From contig NZ_BAHC01000119.1 of NCBI RefSeq assembly GCF_000298195.1, forward strand, positions 1 through 64,000: a stretch of DNA of 64,000 nucleotides, given 5' to 3'. Within the stretch, counting starts at the first letter, position 1, and every line of letters begins with the position of its first letter. Both the position numbers and the translations under genes were made by a program. Of the stretch, positions 34,352 through 44,592 are shown in pieces. A model generated the notes under the pieces. The model worked only from the letters and a program-made list of their open reading frames with translations, was not told the origin of the DNA and did no database searches. The DNA is from Gordonia rhizosphera NBRC 16068 (GTDB lineage: Bacteria > Actinomycetota > Actinomycetes > Mycobacteriales > Mycobacteriaceae).

Positions 34352-35677
34352 TCAGTGGCCTGCGCAGCCGCGACGCTCGTAATCGGCGGGCGAACGAAGG
34401 TACCGGGCGGTGGGCAGATACGAACCCATCGTGGCGCGTTCCCGTCCCGGCGCGGCCTGCTGCACCGAGGATGTGAACCCGGGGTCGGGCAGCATGTTGC
34501 GCAGGAGGAGCATGGCCTGCGGGCCGGCGCCGGCGGGCAGCCAGGTCACCCCGCAGGCCGCGCGGGCGTTGGCCGGACGCCGGTCCGCCGCGGACACCAC
34601 GACCGTGTACCAACCATCCGCGTCCACCGGGATCTGCTCGTCGTAGGCGCACCCGAGGTAGGCGGTCGTGAGGGCATTCTCGGTGCAGACCGACCAGTAG
34701 CGCACCTGTCCGCCGCCCATCGTGGTCTCCCCCGACGCCGTTCGTGGTGCGGTCGGAGCCCGTCCGCGCAGTTCCAGCACGCTGCCGTAACCGGCATCCG
34801 TCGTCGCGAAGACGTACTTGTTGTCGGGGTTGTCGAAGAAGCCGCCTGTACCGAGCGGCCCCGCGAGGTCACCGATGCGATCGGCGATGTCCCGTCCGGG
34901 CCTGCCACCGGCCAGGACGATGGCGAGCGCCTGCGCGGTCCCGGTGAACTTGTGCCAGCTCGGTGGATTCGTCCCGAAGGTCCCCGCAGGTCGCGGGAAA
35001 TATGCGGCCGGTGCGAGACCGGCGGCCGAGGGACCGGTGACGACGGCGCCGGGCGCGCCACCCGCGCACGACGGCATCGGGGCCCGGGCACCGCGTGCAT
35101 CCACGGTTGTCAGTGTCGGCAGGCCGACACCTCCGGACTGATCGGTCCCGTCGTCGGGGACGTAGACGCGCCAGAGCACCAGCGCAAACCCCGGTGGCGA
35201 CGTGCGCGTACCGTCCGCGCTCGTCGTGTAGAGGGTGTTGGCGGCCCGTCCGGTCCGCGGCACGCGCCCATCGGTGAGGCGGACGGTGAAGTCGCGTCGC
35301 GATGCGGCGCGATCGGCGCCCACATGAAACGGGTTCGTCGATCCCGGGTCCGGACGGATCTCGATATCGGACAGACCGTCGATGGACTGCGCTGCCACCG
35401 AGTAGGTCGCCAACGAGACGTAGCGTGCGTATGGGTAGGCACCACGGATCTCGACGTGGCCGCCGGCGGGCACCCGAACCGCGCTGACCCAGTACGCGGC
35501 CGCCGAGTCCGGATAAGCGATGTTGCCGGAGTCGGGCGCAACCTTGCGCATCCACGCACACGACGTGGGCAGCGCCGGCTGCGCGGTCGCGGGTGCTGCG
35601 ACCACCGTGACACCCGCCGCGGTGCTGAGCACCGCGAGCAGTGCGGCGATCCATCGAGATCTCCTGGTCCTCGGCAT
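34352..35677 (-). CDS. Secreted protein of unknown function (441 aa)
   Basis: A 441-residue exported protein. The N-terminus (RTRRSRW then a hydrophobic core and ATAQPALP, about residues 1-34) is a Sec signal. The rest is beta-rich, with repeated Tyr/Ser/Thr-rich strands, at least six cysteines that could form disulfides, and no catalytic motif I recognise. GAGGAA precedes the ATG. It starts 14 bp after the antiporter stop, so it probably belongs to the transcript running from gltB. Similar secreted proteins are common in mycolic-acid bacteria but without a known role. Confidence 0.65.
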   Translation of the reverse strand: MPRTRRSRWIAALLAVLSTAAGVTVVAAPATAQPALPTSCAWMRKVAPDSGNIAYPDSAAAYWVSAVRVPAGGHVEIRGAYPYARYVSLATYSVAAQSIDGLSDIEIRPDPGSTNPFHVGADRAASRRDFTVRLTDGRVPRTGRAANTLYTTSADGTRTSPPGFALVLWRVYVPDDGTDQSGGVGLPTLTTVDARGARAPMPSCAGGAPGAVVTGPSAAGLAPAAYFPRPAGTFGTNPPSWHKFTGTAQALAIVLAGGRPGRDIADRIGDLAGPLGTGGFFDNPDNKYVFATTDAGYGSVLELRGRAPTAPRTASGETTMGGGQVRYWSVCTENALTTAYLGCAYDEQIPVDADGWYTVVVSAADRRPANARAACGVTWLPAGAGPQAMLLLRNMLPDPGFTSSVQQAAPGRERATMGSYLPTARYLRSPADYERRGCAGH

Positions 35678-35691
35678 CGTTCCTCGATCCC

Positions 35692-36885
35692 CTAAGCAGG
35701 ACTGATCCGTGGTGATGCGACCGCCCGTTCACCGAGCAGCTGCGCGATCGGTGTGTCGGTGGCGCTGTGGGCGGCGATCGACAGGATCACCGTCGCCGTC
35801 GTCAGGGCGAAGACCTCCGCCGCCGAGTCGATACCCGACGACATCACCAGCAGTCCGTAGACCACACTGGCGAATCCTTTCGGCCCGAACCACGCCGCGG
35901 CCAGACGTTCGTTGCGGGCCAGTCGGCTGCCGATCAGTGCCAGCATCACCGGGACGGGACGACCGACGACCAGCACCAGCACGGCGAACACCCATCCCGC
36001 CACACCGATCGAACCCAGCAGCTCGGCGGTGATCAGGGCACCGAATGCGAGCAGTGCGGCGTTCTTCGCCAGCTCACTGACCAGTTCACCCACGGGTGCG
36101 AAGGAGTCCGATGCCCCGGGGCTGACCGTGGCCAGCGTGATACCGGCGGTGAACGCCGCGATGTAGGGGTTCGCACCGAGCTGATCGGACGCGATGTAGA
36201 GCAGGATCGCGATCGCCAGCGGCCCGACTGCCGCAGCTCGGGGCGTCACCCCCAGCACCGGCAGACGCACCAGCCCCTCACCGATCAGTGGTGCGATCAC
36301 CCCCAATGCCAGACCGAGGACGATCTCGATGAGCACCGTGCCCACCGAGGTCTCCTCCCCGCCGACCTCCCCGCCGAGCGTGCCGATCAGCACGAGGACG
36401 GCCGGCAGCGCCAGCCCGTCGTTCAACCCGCTCTCGATGTTCAGCAGACTGCGCAGCCCACCGGGGACGTCGTCGCGCCCCACCAGCGCCGAGGCGAACA
36501 CGGGATCGGTCGGCGCCAGGATGGCGCCGAGCAGCATCGAGGTGGTCCAGTCGAGTCCCACCAGCCAGTACGCGAGTGCGCTGACGACCAGGAAGGTCAA
36601 CGGCATGCCGATGAGCAGCGCCCGGGCCGGGTCTCGCCACTCTCGCCGCAACTTCGGCAGCGGCGCGCGCTGACCGTCGGAGAACAGCACCGCGAACAAG
36701 GTGATCGACGCGATGTCGCGCACCGTGTCCATGCCGAGGTGCTCGGCGTCGAGCACGAGCGGTCCCGCCAGCAGACCCGCGAACAGGAAGATCCCCGACG
36801 TGGACAGCGGGCTGCGTGACGACAGGTTCGACAGCAGGACCGCGGCCAGCAGCGCCAGACCGAACGTGGTGGCGAACGCCGTCAT
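35692..36885 (-). CDS. Na+/H+ antiporter-type cation exchanger (CPA1 family)
   Basis: A 397-residue polytopic protein of the CPA1 Na+(K+)/H+ exchanger family with about 12 helices. The ion-binding pair is the Asn-Asp in ESGLNDGLALP, and LLGAILAPTDPVFASALV and FGPKGFASVVYGLL are further signatures. It moves Na+ or K+ out against protons for pH or salt homeostasis. The longest frame starts at 36945, inside gltD; the ATG at 36885, 7 bp after the gltD stop, opens at the first helix and is chosen. Its closeness to gltBD and to the secreted protein gene suggests one transcript. Confidence 0.85.
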   Translation of the reverse strand: MTAFATTFGLALLAAVLLSNLSSRSPLSTSGIFLFAGLLAGPLVLDAEHLGMDTVRDIASITLFAVLFSDGQRAPLPKLRREWRDPARALLIGMPLTFLVVSALAYWLVGLDWTTSMLLGAILAPTDPVFASALVGRDDVPGGLRSLLNIESGLNDGLALPAVLVLIGTLGGEVGGEETSVGTVLIEIVLGLALGVIAPLIGEGLVRLPVLGVTPRAAAVGPLAIAILLYIASDQLGANPYIAAFTAGITLATVSPGASDSFAPVGELVSELAKNAALLAFGALITAELLGSIGVAGWVFAVLVLVVGRPVPVMLALIGSRLARNERLAAAWFGPKGFASVVYGLLVMSSGIDSAAEVFALTTATVILSIAAHSATDTPIAQLLGERAVASPRISPA

Positions 36886-36892
36886 CGGCGGA

Positions 36893-38347
36893 TCAGCGCT
36901 GTGCGACCTGGGTCGGATAGATCGGCGTCGGCAGCTCGGACCCACCGGTCAGATACGCGTCGGCCGCCGCCGCAGCCGATCGGCCCTCGGCGATCGCCCA
37001 CACGATCAGTGACTGTCCACGACCGGCGTCACCGGCGACGAACACGCCGTGGAGGCCCACCGCCGCGAAGTTGTCGTCGCGTTTGATGTTGCCGCGCTGG
37101 TCGTATTCGACGCCCACCTTGTCCAGCAGGTCGCCGCGCTCGGGCCCGACGAATCCCATGGCCAGGAGCACCAGGTCGCACTCGAGTTCGAAGTCGGTAC
37201 CTTCCACCTTCTGGAAGCGACCGTCGCGCATGGCGACCTCGTGCGCCTTCAGGTGGGTGACGGTGCCGTTCTCGCCGAGGAATTCCTCGGTGTTGACCGA
37301 GAACACCCGCTCGCCGCCCTCTTCGTGCGCCGACGACACGCGATACATCAGCGGGTAGGTCGGCCACGGGGTGGAGGAGGCGCGCTCCTTCGGCGGGCGC
37401 GGCATGATCTCGAACTGGTGGACGATCTCGGCGCCCTGCCGCAGCGCGGTGCCCAGGCAGTCGGCCCCGGTGTCACCGCCGCCGATGATGACGACCTTCT
37501 TACCCTTCGCGGTGATCTGGTTCTCGACGGTGTCGCCGAGCTGCACGCGGTTGGCCTGCGGCAGATACTCCATCGCCTGATGGATGCCGTCGAGTTCGCG
37601 GCCACTGATGGGCAGGTCGCGACCGATGGTCGACCCGTTGGCCAGGATGACCGCGTCAAAGTCGGCGCGCAGCTGCTCGACGGTGACGTCGACACCCACG
37701 TTGACGCCCGGCCGGAAGACGGTGCCCTCAGCCTCCATCTGCTCGAGCCGGCGGTCGATGTGCCGCTTCTCCATCTTGAACTCGGGGATTCCATAGCGCA
37801 GCAGACCACCGATGCGGTCGGCACGCTCGAACAGGGTCACGTCGTGGCCGGCGCGGGTGAGCTGCTGGGCGGCGGCGAGCCCCGCCGGACCGGAGCCGAC
37901 GACGGCGACCGATTTCCCGGTCTTTTCGGTCGGCAGAACCGGTGCCACCCAGCCGTTTTCGAAGGCGTTGTCGATGAGCTCGACCTCGACCTGCTTGATC
38001 GTGACGGCGGGCTGGTTGATGCCGAGCACGCACGACGCCTCACACGGGGCCGGGCACAGCCGCCCGGTGAACTCCGGGAAGTTGTTGGTGGCGTGCAGCC
38101 GCTCGATCCCGTCGTGCCAGCGACCCTTGTAGACCAGGTCATTCCACTCGGGGATCAGGTTCCCGAGCGGGCAGCCGTTGTGGCAGAACGGAATTCCGCA
38201 GTCCATGCAGCGACTGGCCTGGGTCTCGAGCTCGGCGTGGCCGAAGTCGGTGTAGACCTCTTTCCAGTCGAGCAGTCGCAGCTCGACCGGCCGGCGGTCG
38301 GGCACTTCCCGCTCGGTGTGCTTGAGGAATCCTCTGGGGTCAGCCAC
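36893..38347 (-). CDS. gltD: Glutamate synthase small (beta) subunit
   Basis: A 484-residue GltD. The N-terminal iron-sulfur cysteines are C47, C50, C55, C59 ([13 protein letters not shown]) and C98, C102, C106. The FAD Rossmann motif is [10 protein letters not shown], and the NADPH site begins [13 protein letters not shown]. It passes electrons from NADPH via FAD to the large subunit, which makes two glutamates from glutamine and 2-oxoglutarate. The GTG start overlaps the end of gltB by 8 bp, showing coupled translation. The antiporter follows 7 bp downstream. Confidence 0.95.
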   Translation of the reverse strand: MADPRGFLKHTEREVPDRRPVELRLLDWKEVYTDFGHAELETQASRCMDCGIPFCHNGCPLGNLIPEWNDLVYKGRWHDGIERLHATNNFPEFTGRLCPAPCEASCVLGINQPAVTIKQVEVELIDNAFENGWVAPVLPTEKTGKSVAVVGSGPAGLAAAQQLTRAGHDVTLFERADRIGGLLRYGIPEFKMEKRHIDRRLEQMEAEGTVFRPGVNVGVDVTVEQLRADFDAVILANGSTIGRDLPISGRELDGIHQAMEYLPQANRVQLGDTVENQITAKGKKVVIIGGGDTGADCLGTALRQGAEIVHQFEIMPRPPKERASSTPWPTYPLMYRVSSAHEEGGERVFSVNTEEFLGENGTVTHLKAHEVAMRDGRFQKVEGTDFELECDLVLLAMGFVGPERGDLLDKVGVEYDQRGNIKRDDNFAAVGLHGVFVAGDAGRGQSLIVWAIAEGRSAAAAADAYLTGGSELPTPIYPTQVAQR

Positions 38348-41300
38348 GTGCGGCCTCCATGATCGCTTCGTTCACGTCTCGTCCGTCGCGCTCGGCGTTG
38401 GCGATCGCCAACAGCACGCGCTTGTAGTCGCGCGGCATCACCTTGCGGAACATGCTCTGCGCATCGTCCCAGTTGTCGAGCACGGCGGTGGCGACGGGGG
38501 AATCCGTCTCGGCCCGATGCTCGGTGATGATGCCGGCCAGGAACTCGATGTCGTCGAGTTCGAGTTCCTCGATCTCGACGAGTTCGGTGTTCAGGTTGGC
38601 CGCGAGTTGCCGATCCGGGTCGTACACGTAGGCGATACCGCCCGACATACCCGCCGCGAAGTTGCGCCCGGTTGTCCCGAGCACCACCACACGACCACCG
38701 GTCATGTACTCACAGCCGTGATCGCCGACGCCCTCGACGACCGCGGTCACACCCGAGTTGCGGACACAGAACCGCTCGCCGACGACACCGCGCAGGAAGA
38801 TCTTGCCCTTCGTGGCGCCGAACCCGATCACGTTGCCGGCGATGATGTTGTCCTCGGCGACGAAACCTTCCGGCGCGTTGCGGGCCGGACGGACCACGAT
38901 GCGGCCACCCGACAGACCCTTGCCGACGAAGTCGTTCGCGTCGCCGTCGAGCCGCAGCGTGATGCCCTTGGGCACGAACGCGCCGAAGCTGTTGCCGGCC
39001 GAACCGGTGAAGTCGATGCTGATGGTGCCTTCCGGAAGTCCCTGCGCACCATAGGCCTTCGTCACCTCGTGGCCGAGCATGGTGCCGACGGTGCGGTTGA
39101 CGTTGGTGATCTTCGCGGAGAAGTTGACCCGGACGCCGTTGTCGATGGCCTCGCGGCTCTGGGCGATCAGTTGCTGATCGAGCGCCTTGTCGAGGGAGTG
39201 GTCCTGGACACCGGAGCAGTACAGATCCTGGTTCATGAACGGCGATTCCGGCATGGACAGGATCGGTGACAGGTCGAGCTTGCCGGCCTTGGACGAGCGC
39301 CAGTGCGCAATCGCCTTGGTGGTGTCGAGCGCCTCGACGTGCCCGACGGCCTCCTGCAGGGTGCGGAATCCGAGGCGCGCCAACAGTTCCCGCACCTCCT
39401 CGGCGATATACAGGAAGAAGTTCTCCACGAACTCCGGCTTGCCCGCGAACCGCTCACGCAGCAACGGGTTCTGCGTCGCGACACCGACGGGGCAGGTGTC
39501 GAGGTGGCAGACCCGCATCATGATGCAGCCGGCGACGACGAGCGGCGCGGTCGCGAAACCGAACTCCTCACCGCCGAGCAACGCAGCGATCACGACGTCT
39601 CGGCCGGTCTTCATCTGGCCGTCCACCTGCACGACGATGCGGTCGCGAAGACCGTTGAGCAGCAACGTCTGCTGGGTCTCGGCCAAGCCGATCTCCCACG
39701 GCGCACCCGCATGCTTCAGCGAGGTCAACGGCGATGCGCCGGTACCACCGTCGTGGCCGGAGATGAGTACCACGTCGGCGTGCGCCTTGGAGACACCGGC
39801 GGCAACGGTGCCCACGCCCACCTCGGACACCAGCTTCACGTGGATGCGGGCCGCGGGGTTGGCGTTCTTCAGGTCGTGGATCAGCTGCGCGAGATCCTCG
39901 ATCGAGTAGATGTCGTGGTGCGGCGGCGGCGAGATCAGGCCGACACCCGGTGTCGAGCCGCGCACCTCGGCGACCCACGGGTACACCTTGTGCGGCGGGA
40001 GCTGGCCGCCCTCACCGGGCTTGGCACCCTGGGCCATCTTGATCTGGATGTCGGTGCAGTTGGTCAGGTAGTGCGACGTCACGCCGAACCGGCCGGACGC
40101 GACCTGCTTGATCGCGCTGCGACGCCAGTCGCCGTTCTCGTCGTGGTGGAATCGACGCGGATCCTCGCCGCCCTCACCGGAATTCGACCGGCCACCAAGC
40201 CGGTTCATGGCGATCGCGAGGGTCTCGTGTGCCTCGGCCGAGATCGACCCGAAGCTCATCGCACCGGTGGAGAACCGCTTGACGATCTCGCGGGCCGGTT
40301 CGACCTTGTCGATCGGGATGGGGTCGCGGTCGCCGAAGTTGAAGTCGAAGAGACCACGTAGCGACGCCATCTTCTTCGACTGGTCGTCTACCAGCTTGGT
40401 GTACTCCTTGAAGACCTTGTACTGCCCGGTGCGGGTCGCGTGCTGCAGCTTGAACACGGTGTCCGGGTTGAACAGGTGGTACTCGCCCTCACGGCGCCAC
40501 TGGTATTCACCACCGACCTCGAGTTCGCGGTGGGCCCGCTCGGTCGGCCGCTCGCTGAACGCCAGGGCGTGACGGGCGGCGACCTCCGCGGCGATCTCGT
40601 CGAGGCCGATGCCGTCGAGCTGGCTGCGCAGACCGGTGAAGAACTCGTCGACGGTTGCCTGCGAGATACCGATGACCTGGAACAGCTGGGCACCGGTGTA
40701 GGAGGCGAGGGTGGAGATGCCCATCTTGGACATCACCTTGAGCACGCCCTTGCTCGCGGCCTTGATGTAGTTGCGGCGCGCCGTCGGGAAATCGATGTCG
40801 CCGAGCGCACCGCGCTCGACCATGTCCTCGATCGACTCGAACGCCATGTACGGGTTGACCGCGGCCGCGCCGAAGCCGACGAGGGTGGCCACGTGGTGGA
40901 CCTCGCGGCAGTCGCCGGACTCGACAACCAGACCGACCCGGGTGCGTTTGCGCTCCCGCACCAGGTGGTGGTGCACGGCCGCGGTGAGCAGCAGAGACGG
41001 GATCGGCGCGTGGATCTCGTCGGACTCCCGGTCCGACAGCACGATGAGGTTGACACCCTCGTCGATCGCCGCGCTGACGGTCGCGCGCACCTCGTCGAGA
41101 GCCTTGCGCAGACCCGCACCGCCCTCGGCCACCGGATAGAGGCCGTGGACGTGGCGGCTGCGGAAACCGGGCAGGTCGTCGGTGTCGTCGATGTTGAGGA
41201 TCTTGGCCAGGGTGTCGTTGTCGAGGACCGGCTCCGAGAGCACGATCTGCCGGCACGACTCCGGACCCGGGTGCAGCAGGTCGGCCTCGCCGCCGATGGT

Positions 41301-42959
41301 GCCGCCGACACTGGTGACGACCTCCTCGCGGATGGCGTCCAACGGCGGGTTGGTGACCTGGGCGAAGAGTTGCTGGAAGTAGTCGAACAGCATGCGCGGG
41401 CGCGCTGACAGCACCGCGATCGGGGTGTCGGTGCCCATCGAGCCGAGCGCCTCGCCACCGGTCTTGGCCATCGGCGCGACCAGCAGGTTCAGCTCCTCGG
41501 TGGTGTAGCCGAAGACCTGCTGACGCAGCGTGACCCGATCGTGCGCCATGTGCTCGTGCGGCACCGGCGCAACATCGCCGATCTGAACCAGGCCGGCGTC
41601 GAGCCAGTCCTGGTACGGATGCTCGGCAGCGAGTTCGTCCTTGATCTCCTCGTCGTCGACGATCCGGCCGGCCGCGGTGTCCACGAGGAACATGCGACCC
41701 GGCTGCAGACGCATCTTCTGCACGACCTCGGAATGGTCGATGTCGAGGACACCGACCTCCGACGCCATCACCACGAGCCCGTCCTTGGTGACCCAGATGC
41801 GGCTCGGGCGCAGACCATTGCGGTCCAGCACCGCGCCGACGACGGTCCCGTCGGTGAAGGTGACCGACGCCGGTCCGTCCCAGGGCTCCATCAGCGAGGC
41901 GTGATACTGGTAGAAGGCGCGATGGGCGGGCTTCATCGACTCGTGACGTTCCCACGCCTCGGGGATCATCATCAGCACCGCATGCGGCAGGCTGCGGCCG
42001 CCGAGGTGCAGCAGTTCGAGCACCTCGTCGAACCGCGCGGTGTCGGAGGCGCCGGGCGTGCACACCGGGAAGATCTTCGAGGCGGCGTCTGCAACATTCG
42101 CCCCGCTCGCTTCGCTCCCGGCGGCGGACGCGAACACGGCCGTGTCGATCAGCGCCTCGCGGGCACGCATCCAGTTCTCGTTGCCGGTGACGGTGTTGAT
42201 CTCACCGTTGTGGGCGATGCGGCGGAACGGATGCGCGAGCGGCCACGATGGGAAGGTGTTGGTGGAGAACCGCGAGTGCACCAGACCCAGCGCGCTCTCC
42301 ACGCGCGAATCCTGCAGGTCCAGATAGAACTCCCGCAGCTGCGGGGTGGTCAGCATGCCCTTGTAGACGAAGGTCTGCCCGGACAGGCTCGGGAAGTAGA
42401 CGGTCTCACGGCCGGGACCGTCGGCGCCGGCGCCCTTGGTCCCGAGTTCGGACTGCACGCGCTTGCGGACGACGAAGGCCCGGCGCTCGAGCTCCATGTC
42501 GGAAGCACCGGCGATGAAGACCTGACGGAACGTCGGCATGGCGTCGCGGGCGAGCGCACCGAGCGAGTTCTCGTTGGTGGGCACCTCACGCCAGCCGAGC
42601 ACGCTCAGACCCTCGGCCTCGACGATCTTCTCCACGCCCTCGCAGGCGGCCTGCGCATCGTGCGAACCCTGCGGCAGGAACGCGATACCCGTGGCGTAGG
42701 AGCCCTCGGCGGGCAGCTCGAAGTCCACGCTCTCGCGCAGGAAGCGGTGCGGGACCTGGATCATGATCCCGGCGCCGTCGCCGGTGTTCGGCTCCGCGCC
42801 CGCCGCACCTCGGTGCTCGAGATTGATCAGCGCGGTGATGGCCTTCTCGACGATGTCCCGGCTGCGTCGCCCGTGCATGTCGACGACGAATGCGACGCCA
42901 CAGGAATCGTGCTCGTTGACGGGGTCATAGAGCCCCACCGGGCCCGGAGCATGCTTCAT
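38340..42959 (-). CDS. gltB: Glutamate synthase large (alpha) subunit
   Basis: A 1539-residue GltB. A short propeptide ends before Cys20 (DSCGVAF), the N-terminal nucleophile of the class II amidotransferase domain (20 to about 430). A central domain, the FMN-binding synthase barrel, the [3Fe-4S] cysteines in [15 protein letters not shown] (about 1145, 1151, 1156) and a C-terminal GXGXG beta-helix follow. Ammonia from glutamine passes through a tunnel to 2-oxoglutarate. Residues about 278-292 ([15 protein letters not shown]) look like an insertion compared with mycobacterial GltB. GTGAGGCG precedes the ATG, and two tandem dyads lie upstream. Confidence 0.95.
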   Translation of the reverse strand: MKHAPGPVGLYDPVNEHDSCGVAFVVDMHGRRSRDIVEKAITALINLEHRGAAGAEPNTGDGAGIMIQVPHRFLRESVDFELPAEGSYATGIAFLPQGSHDAQAACEGVEKIVEAEGLSVLGWREVPTNENSLGALARDAMPTFRQVFIAGASDMELERRAFVVRKRVQSELGTKGAGADGPGRETVYFPSLSGQTFVYKGMLTTPQLREFYLDLQDSRVESALGLVHSRFSTNTFPSWPLAHPFRRIAHNGEINTVTGNENWMRAREALIDTAVFASAAGSEASGANVADAASKIFPVCTPGASDTARFDEVLELLHLGGRSLPHAVLMMIPEAWERHESMKPAHRAFYQYHASLMEPWDGPASVTFTDGTVVGAVLDRNGLRPSRIWVTKDGLVVMASEVGVLDIDHSEVVQKMRLQPGRMFLVDTAAGRIVDDEEIKDELAAEHPYQDWLDAGLVQIGDVAPVPHEHMAHDRVTLRQQVFGYTTEELNLLVAPMAKTGGEALGSMGTDTPIAVLSARPRMLFDYFQQLFAQVTNPPLDAIREEVVTSVGGTIGGEADLLHPGPESCRQIVLSEPVLDNDTLAKILNIDDTDDLPGFRSRHVHGLYPVAEGGAGLRKALDEVRATVSAAIDEGVNLIVLSDRESDEIHAPIPSLLLTAAVHHHLVRERKRTRVGLVVESGDCREVHHVATLVGFGAAAVNPYMAFESIEDMVERGALGDIDFPTARRNYIKAASKGVLKVMSKMGISTLASYTGAQLFQVIGISQATVDEFFTGLRSQLDGIGLDEIAAEVAARHALAFSERPTERAHRELEVGGEYQWRREGEYHLFNPDTVFKLQHATRTGQYKVFKEYTKLVDDQSKKMASLRGLFDFNFGDRDPIPIDKVEPAREIVKRFSTGAMSFGSISAEAHETLAIAMNRLGGRSNSGEGGEDPRRFHHDENGDWRRSAIKQVASGRFGVTSHYLTNCTDIQIKMAQGAKPGEGGQLPPHKVYPWVAEVRGSTPGVGLISPPPHHDIYSIEDLAQLIHDLKNANPAARIHVKLVSEVGVGTVAAGVSKAHADVVLISGHDGGTGASPLTSLKHAGAPWEIGLAETQQTLLLNGLRDRIVVQVDGQMKTGRDVVIAALLGGEEFGFATAPLVVAGCIMMRVCHLDTCPVGVATQNPLLRERFAGKPEFVENFFLYIAEEVRELLARLGFRTLQEAVGHVEALDTTKAIAHWRSSKAGKLDLSPILSMPESPFMNQDLYCSGVQDHSLDKALDQQLIAQSREAIDNGVRVNFSAKITNVNRTVGTMLGHEVTKAYGAQGLPEGTISIDFTGSAGNSFGAFVPKGITLRLDGDANDFVGKGLSGGRIVVRPARNAPEGFVAEDNIIAGNVIGFGATKGKIFLRGVVGERFCVRNSGVTAVVEGVGDHGCEYMTGGRVVVLGTTGRNFAAGMSGGIAYVYDPDRQLAANLNTELVEIEELELDDIEFLAGIITEHRAETDSPVATAVLDNWDDAQSMFRKVMPRDYKRVLLAIANAERDGRDVNEAIMEAARG

Positions 42960-43007
42960 AAGTTCGCCTCACTTGGTGCGCGACGCTGCGCACACGTTCA
43001 CCGTTAT

Positions 43008-43051
43008 GTGTCCGTTGGGGACACCGTTGTTCTCGTGTCCCTTGGTGACAC
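43008..43051. promoter_or_regulatory. Two tandem dyads upstream of gltB
   Basis: GTGTCC-N5-GGACAC (43008-43024) and GTGTCC-N5-TGACAC (43035-43051) have the same centre pattern (nTTGG) and start 27 bp apart, 50-90 bp upstream of gltB. They look like a two-site operator. They do not match the GlnR (GTnAC) or AmtR consensus I know. The rest of the 365-bp gap to the esterase gene shows no gene. Confidence 0.5.
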
Positions 43052-43311
43052 CGTCGCGCGGCCGCAGTGAGAACCACCCAATCCATGGGCTGACCTGGTC
43101 AGTTCCCGGCCACGTGGCGGCGGTGTCCGTGTCAGCGTCGTTGCTGACGGCGCACCCGGGTTCGACTGTGACCCGGCACCACTCTGCTGTCGGAAGCATT
43201 GTTCGCCATTTTTCCATGCCGGGTGGCCAGTATCGAAATCCGGCTAGCACAATCGTGACGATCACGCAGCGTACACACCGAAAATCCGCCCTGCGACGAC
43301 GCCGCATCGTC

Positions 43312-43317
43312 TACCGT
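43312..43317 (+). promoter_or_regulatory. Leaderless -10 box for the esterase gene
   Basis: TACCGT, 7 nt before the GTG at 43325. Confidence 0.55.
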
Positions 43318-43324
43318 CGCAACC

Positions 43325-44335
43325 GTGCGTACGCCGCCCCCGATGATGCCGGGGTATCCGATACCGCGGGCTTCGCTGCGAGCCCGCGCGGTCAACGGAT
43401 GTCTCAGCCGCCTCGCGCATCCGCTGATGGGCGCCGCGGGCCTGGGCGGGTCGGCACCGGCGGCGCGTGTGGTCAGTGTAATGCGCTCGGGCCTGAACCA
43501 GTCGCTGGCGGCGGTGTCGCCCGTCCCGGACGGCACTGTGGTCGAGCCGGTGCGCGCGCTGACCGATACCGGGCAGGTGCGTGGCGAATGGGTCACCCAT
43601 GCCGGTCCGGCGCGTCCCGCACCGACCGAGACCGTCATCTACTACCTGCACGGCAGCGGCTACGTCGTCTGTTCGCCGCGCACCCATCGCGGCCTGGTGG
43701 CCCGCCTGTCCCGGCGCACGGGATGGTCGGCATTCAGTCTCGACTACCGGCTCGGACCCGAGTACACGTTCCCCTCTGCCGGCGACGACGCGATCCGCGG
43801 CTACCACTGGCTGCTGGACCGGGGCCATCGCCCCGAGAGCATTATCGTCGCCGGTGACTCCGCCGGTGGCCACATGGCGCTCGACCTGATCGCCGACAAC
43901 ACGCGACGCGCCATCCCTCAACCGGCGGGCCTGGTCTTGTTCTCGCCGCTCTACGACCCCACCTTCGAACTGGCCCGGGCCAGCCAGCGGCGCGGTGTGC
44001 GCGACCCGTTGATCGACGCCGACGCCGCACAGCGGATCCTGCAGCTCTACACCCGGGATGCACCCGCCGACCATCCGCGCATGCGGATCGCGCTACAGCG
44101 GGGGATGGCGCTGCCACCGACGCTCATCCAGGTCGGCGCACTCGAGGTGATGGGCGACGACGCACGTGCCATGCATCGAGCACTCCGGGCGGCCGGCGGC
44201 GACGCACGACTGCAGGAATGGCCAGATCAGGGCCACGTGTTCCAGATGTTCCCACTCTTCTCCGGAGAGTCCCGGCACGCGCTGCGCGAAGCTGCGGGCT
44301 TCATGCGCTCGATGGCCGGCACGCCGCCACTCTGA
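43325..44335 (+). CDS. HSL-family esterase/lipase (alpha/beta hydrolase)
   Basis: A 336-residue hydrolase of the hormone-sensitive-lipase group. The oxyanion motif is YLHGSGYVV (HGSG in place of HGGG), the nucleophile is in GDSAGG, the acid in VGALEVMGDDAR and the histidine in DQGHVFQMF. Family members hydrolyse short- to medium-chain acyl esters; mycobacterial relatives are the LipW/LipF type. No signal peptide is evident. The GTG start is supported by a leaderless -10 box. It diverges from gltB and precedes the betaine monooxygenase genes with a 257-bp gap. Confidence 0.85.
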   Translation: MRTPPPMMPGYPIPRASLRARAVNGCLSRLAHPLMGAAGLGGSAPAARVVSVMRSGLNQSLAAVSPVPDGTVVEPVRALTDTGQVRGEWVTHAGPARPAPTETVIYYLHGSGYVVCSPRTHRGLVARLSRRTGWSAFSLDYRLGPEYTFPSAGDDAIRGYHWLLDRGHRPESIIVAGDSAGGHMALDLIADNTRRAIPQPAGLVLFSPLYDPTFELARASQRRGVRDPLIDADAAQRILQLYTRDAPADHPRMRIALQRGMALPPTLIQVGALEVMGDDARAMHRALRAAGGDARLQEWPDQGHVFQMFPLFSGESRHALREAAGFMRSMAGTPPL

Positions 44336-44507
44336 GCCCCCGTGCGTCGTGGAGAGCGCAAACGCGCAGGTCCCGCGACGACATCCGCCCTCTGGGCGAC
44401 TTGTCCGATTCTGCGTCCAGGCGGTGGGTAGCCCCGCTCCGCACACATCGCCGTCCTCTTGACAGCGCCCGCGCCAGGCCGCAGACTTGTTGCGTTGAAC
44501 GCGCAGA

Positions 44508-44524
44508 GTTGCGTGTCCTGCAAC
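44508..44524. promoter_or_regulatory. 17-bp dyad upstream of the betaine monooxygenase genes
   Basis: GTTGC and GCAAC flank 7 bp (44508-44524), 69 bp before the oxygenase ATG. A related TTGCGTTGAACGCGCA stretch sits just upstream (44490-44505). The nearby IclR regulator could bind here. The rest of the 257-bp gap shows no gene. Confidence 0.35.
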
Positions 44525-44592
44525 ATCTGCGGCCAAGTGGCCATTCGTCATCCATTCCCTGTGAAGATCGTCCAGAGAGGCATCCACCCCTG

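Noticed and set aside
44218-44592. N-terminal extension of the Rieske oxygenase
   Set aside because: It overlaps the end of the esterase gene and does not resemble the family; ATG 44593 gives the usual length.
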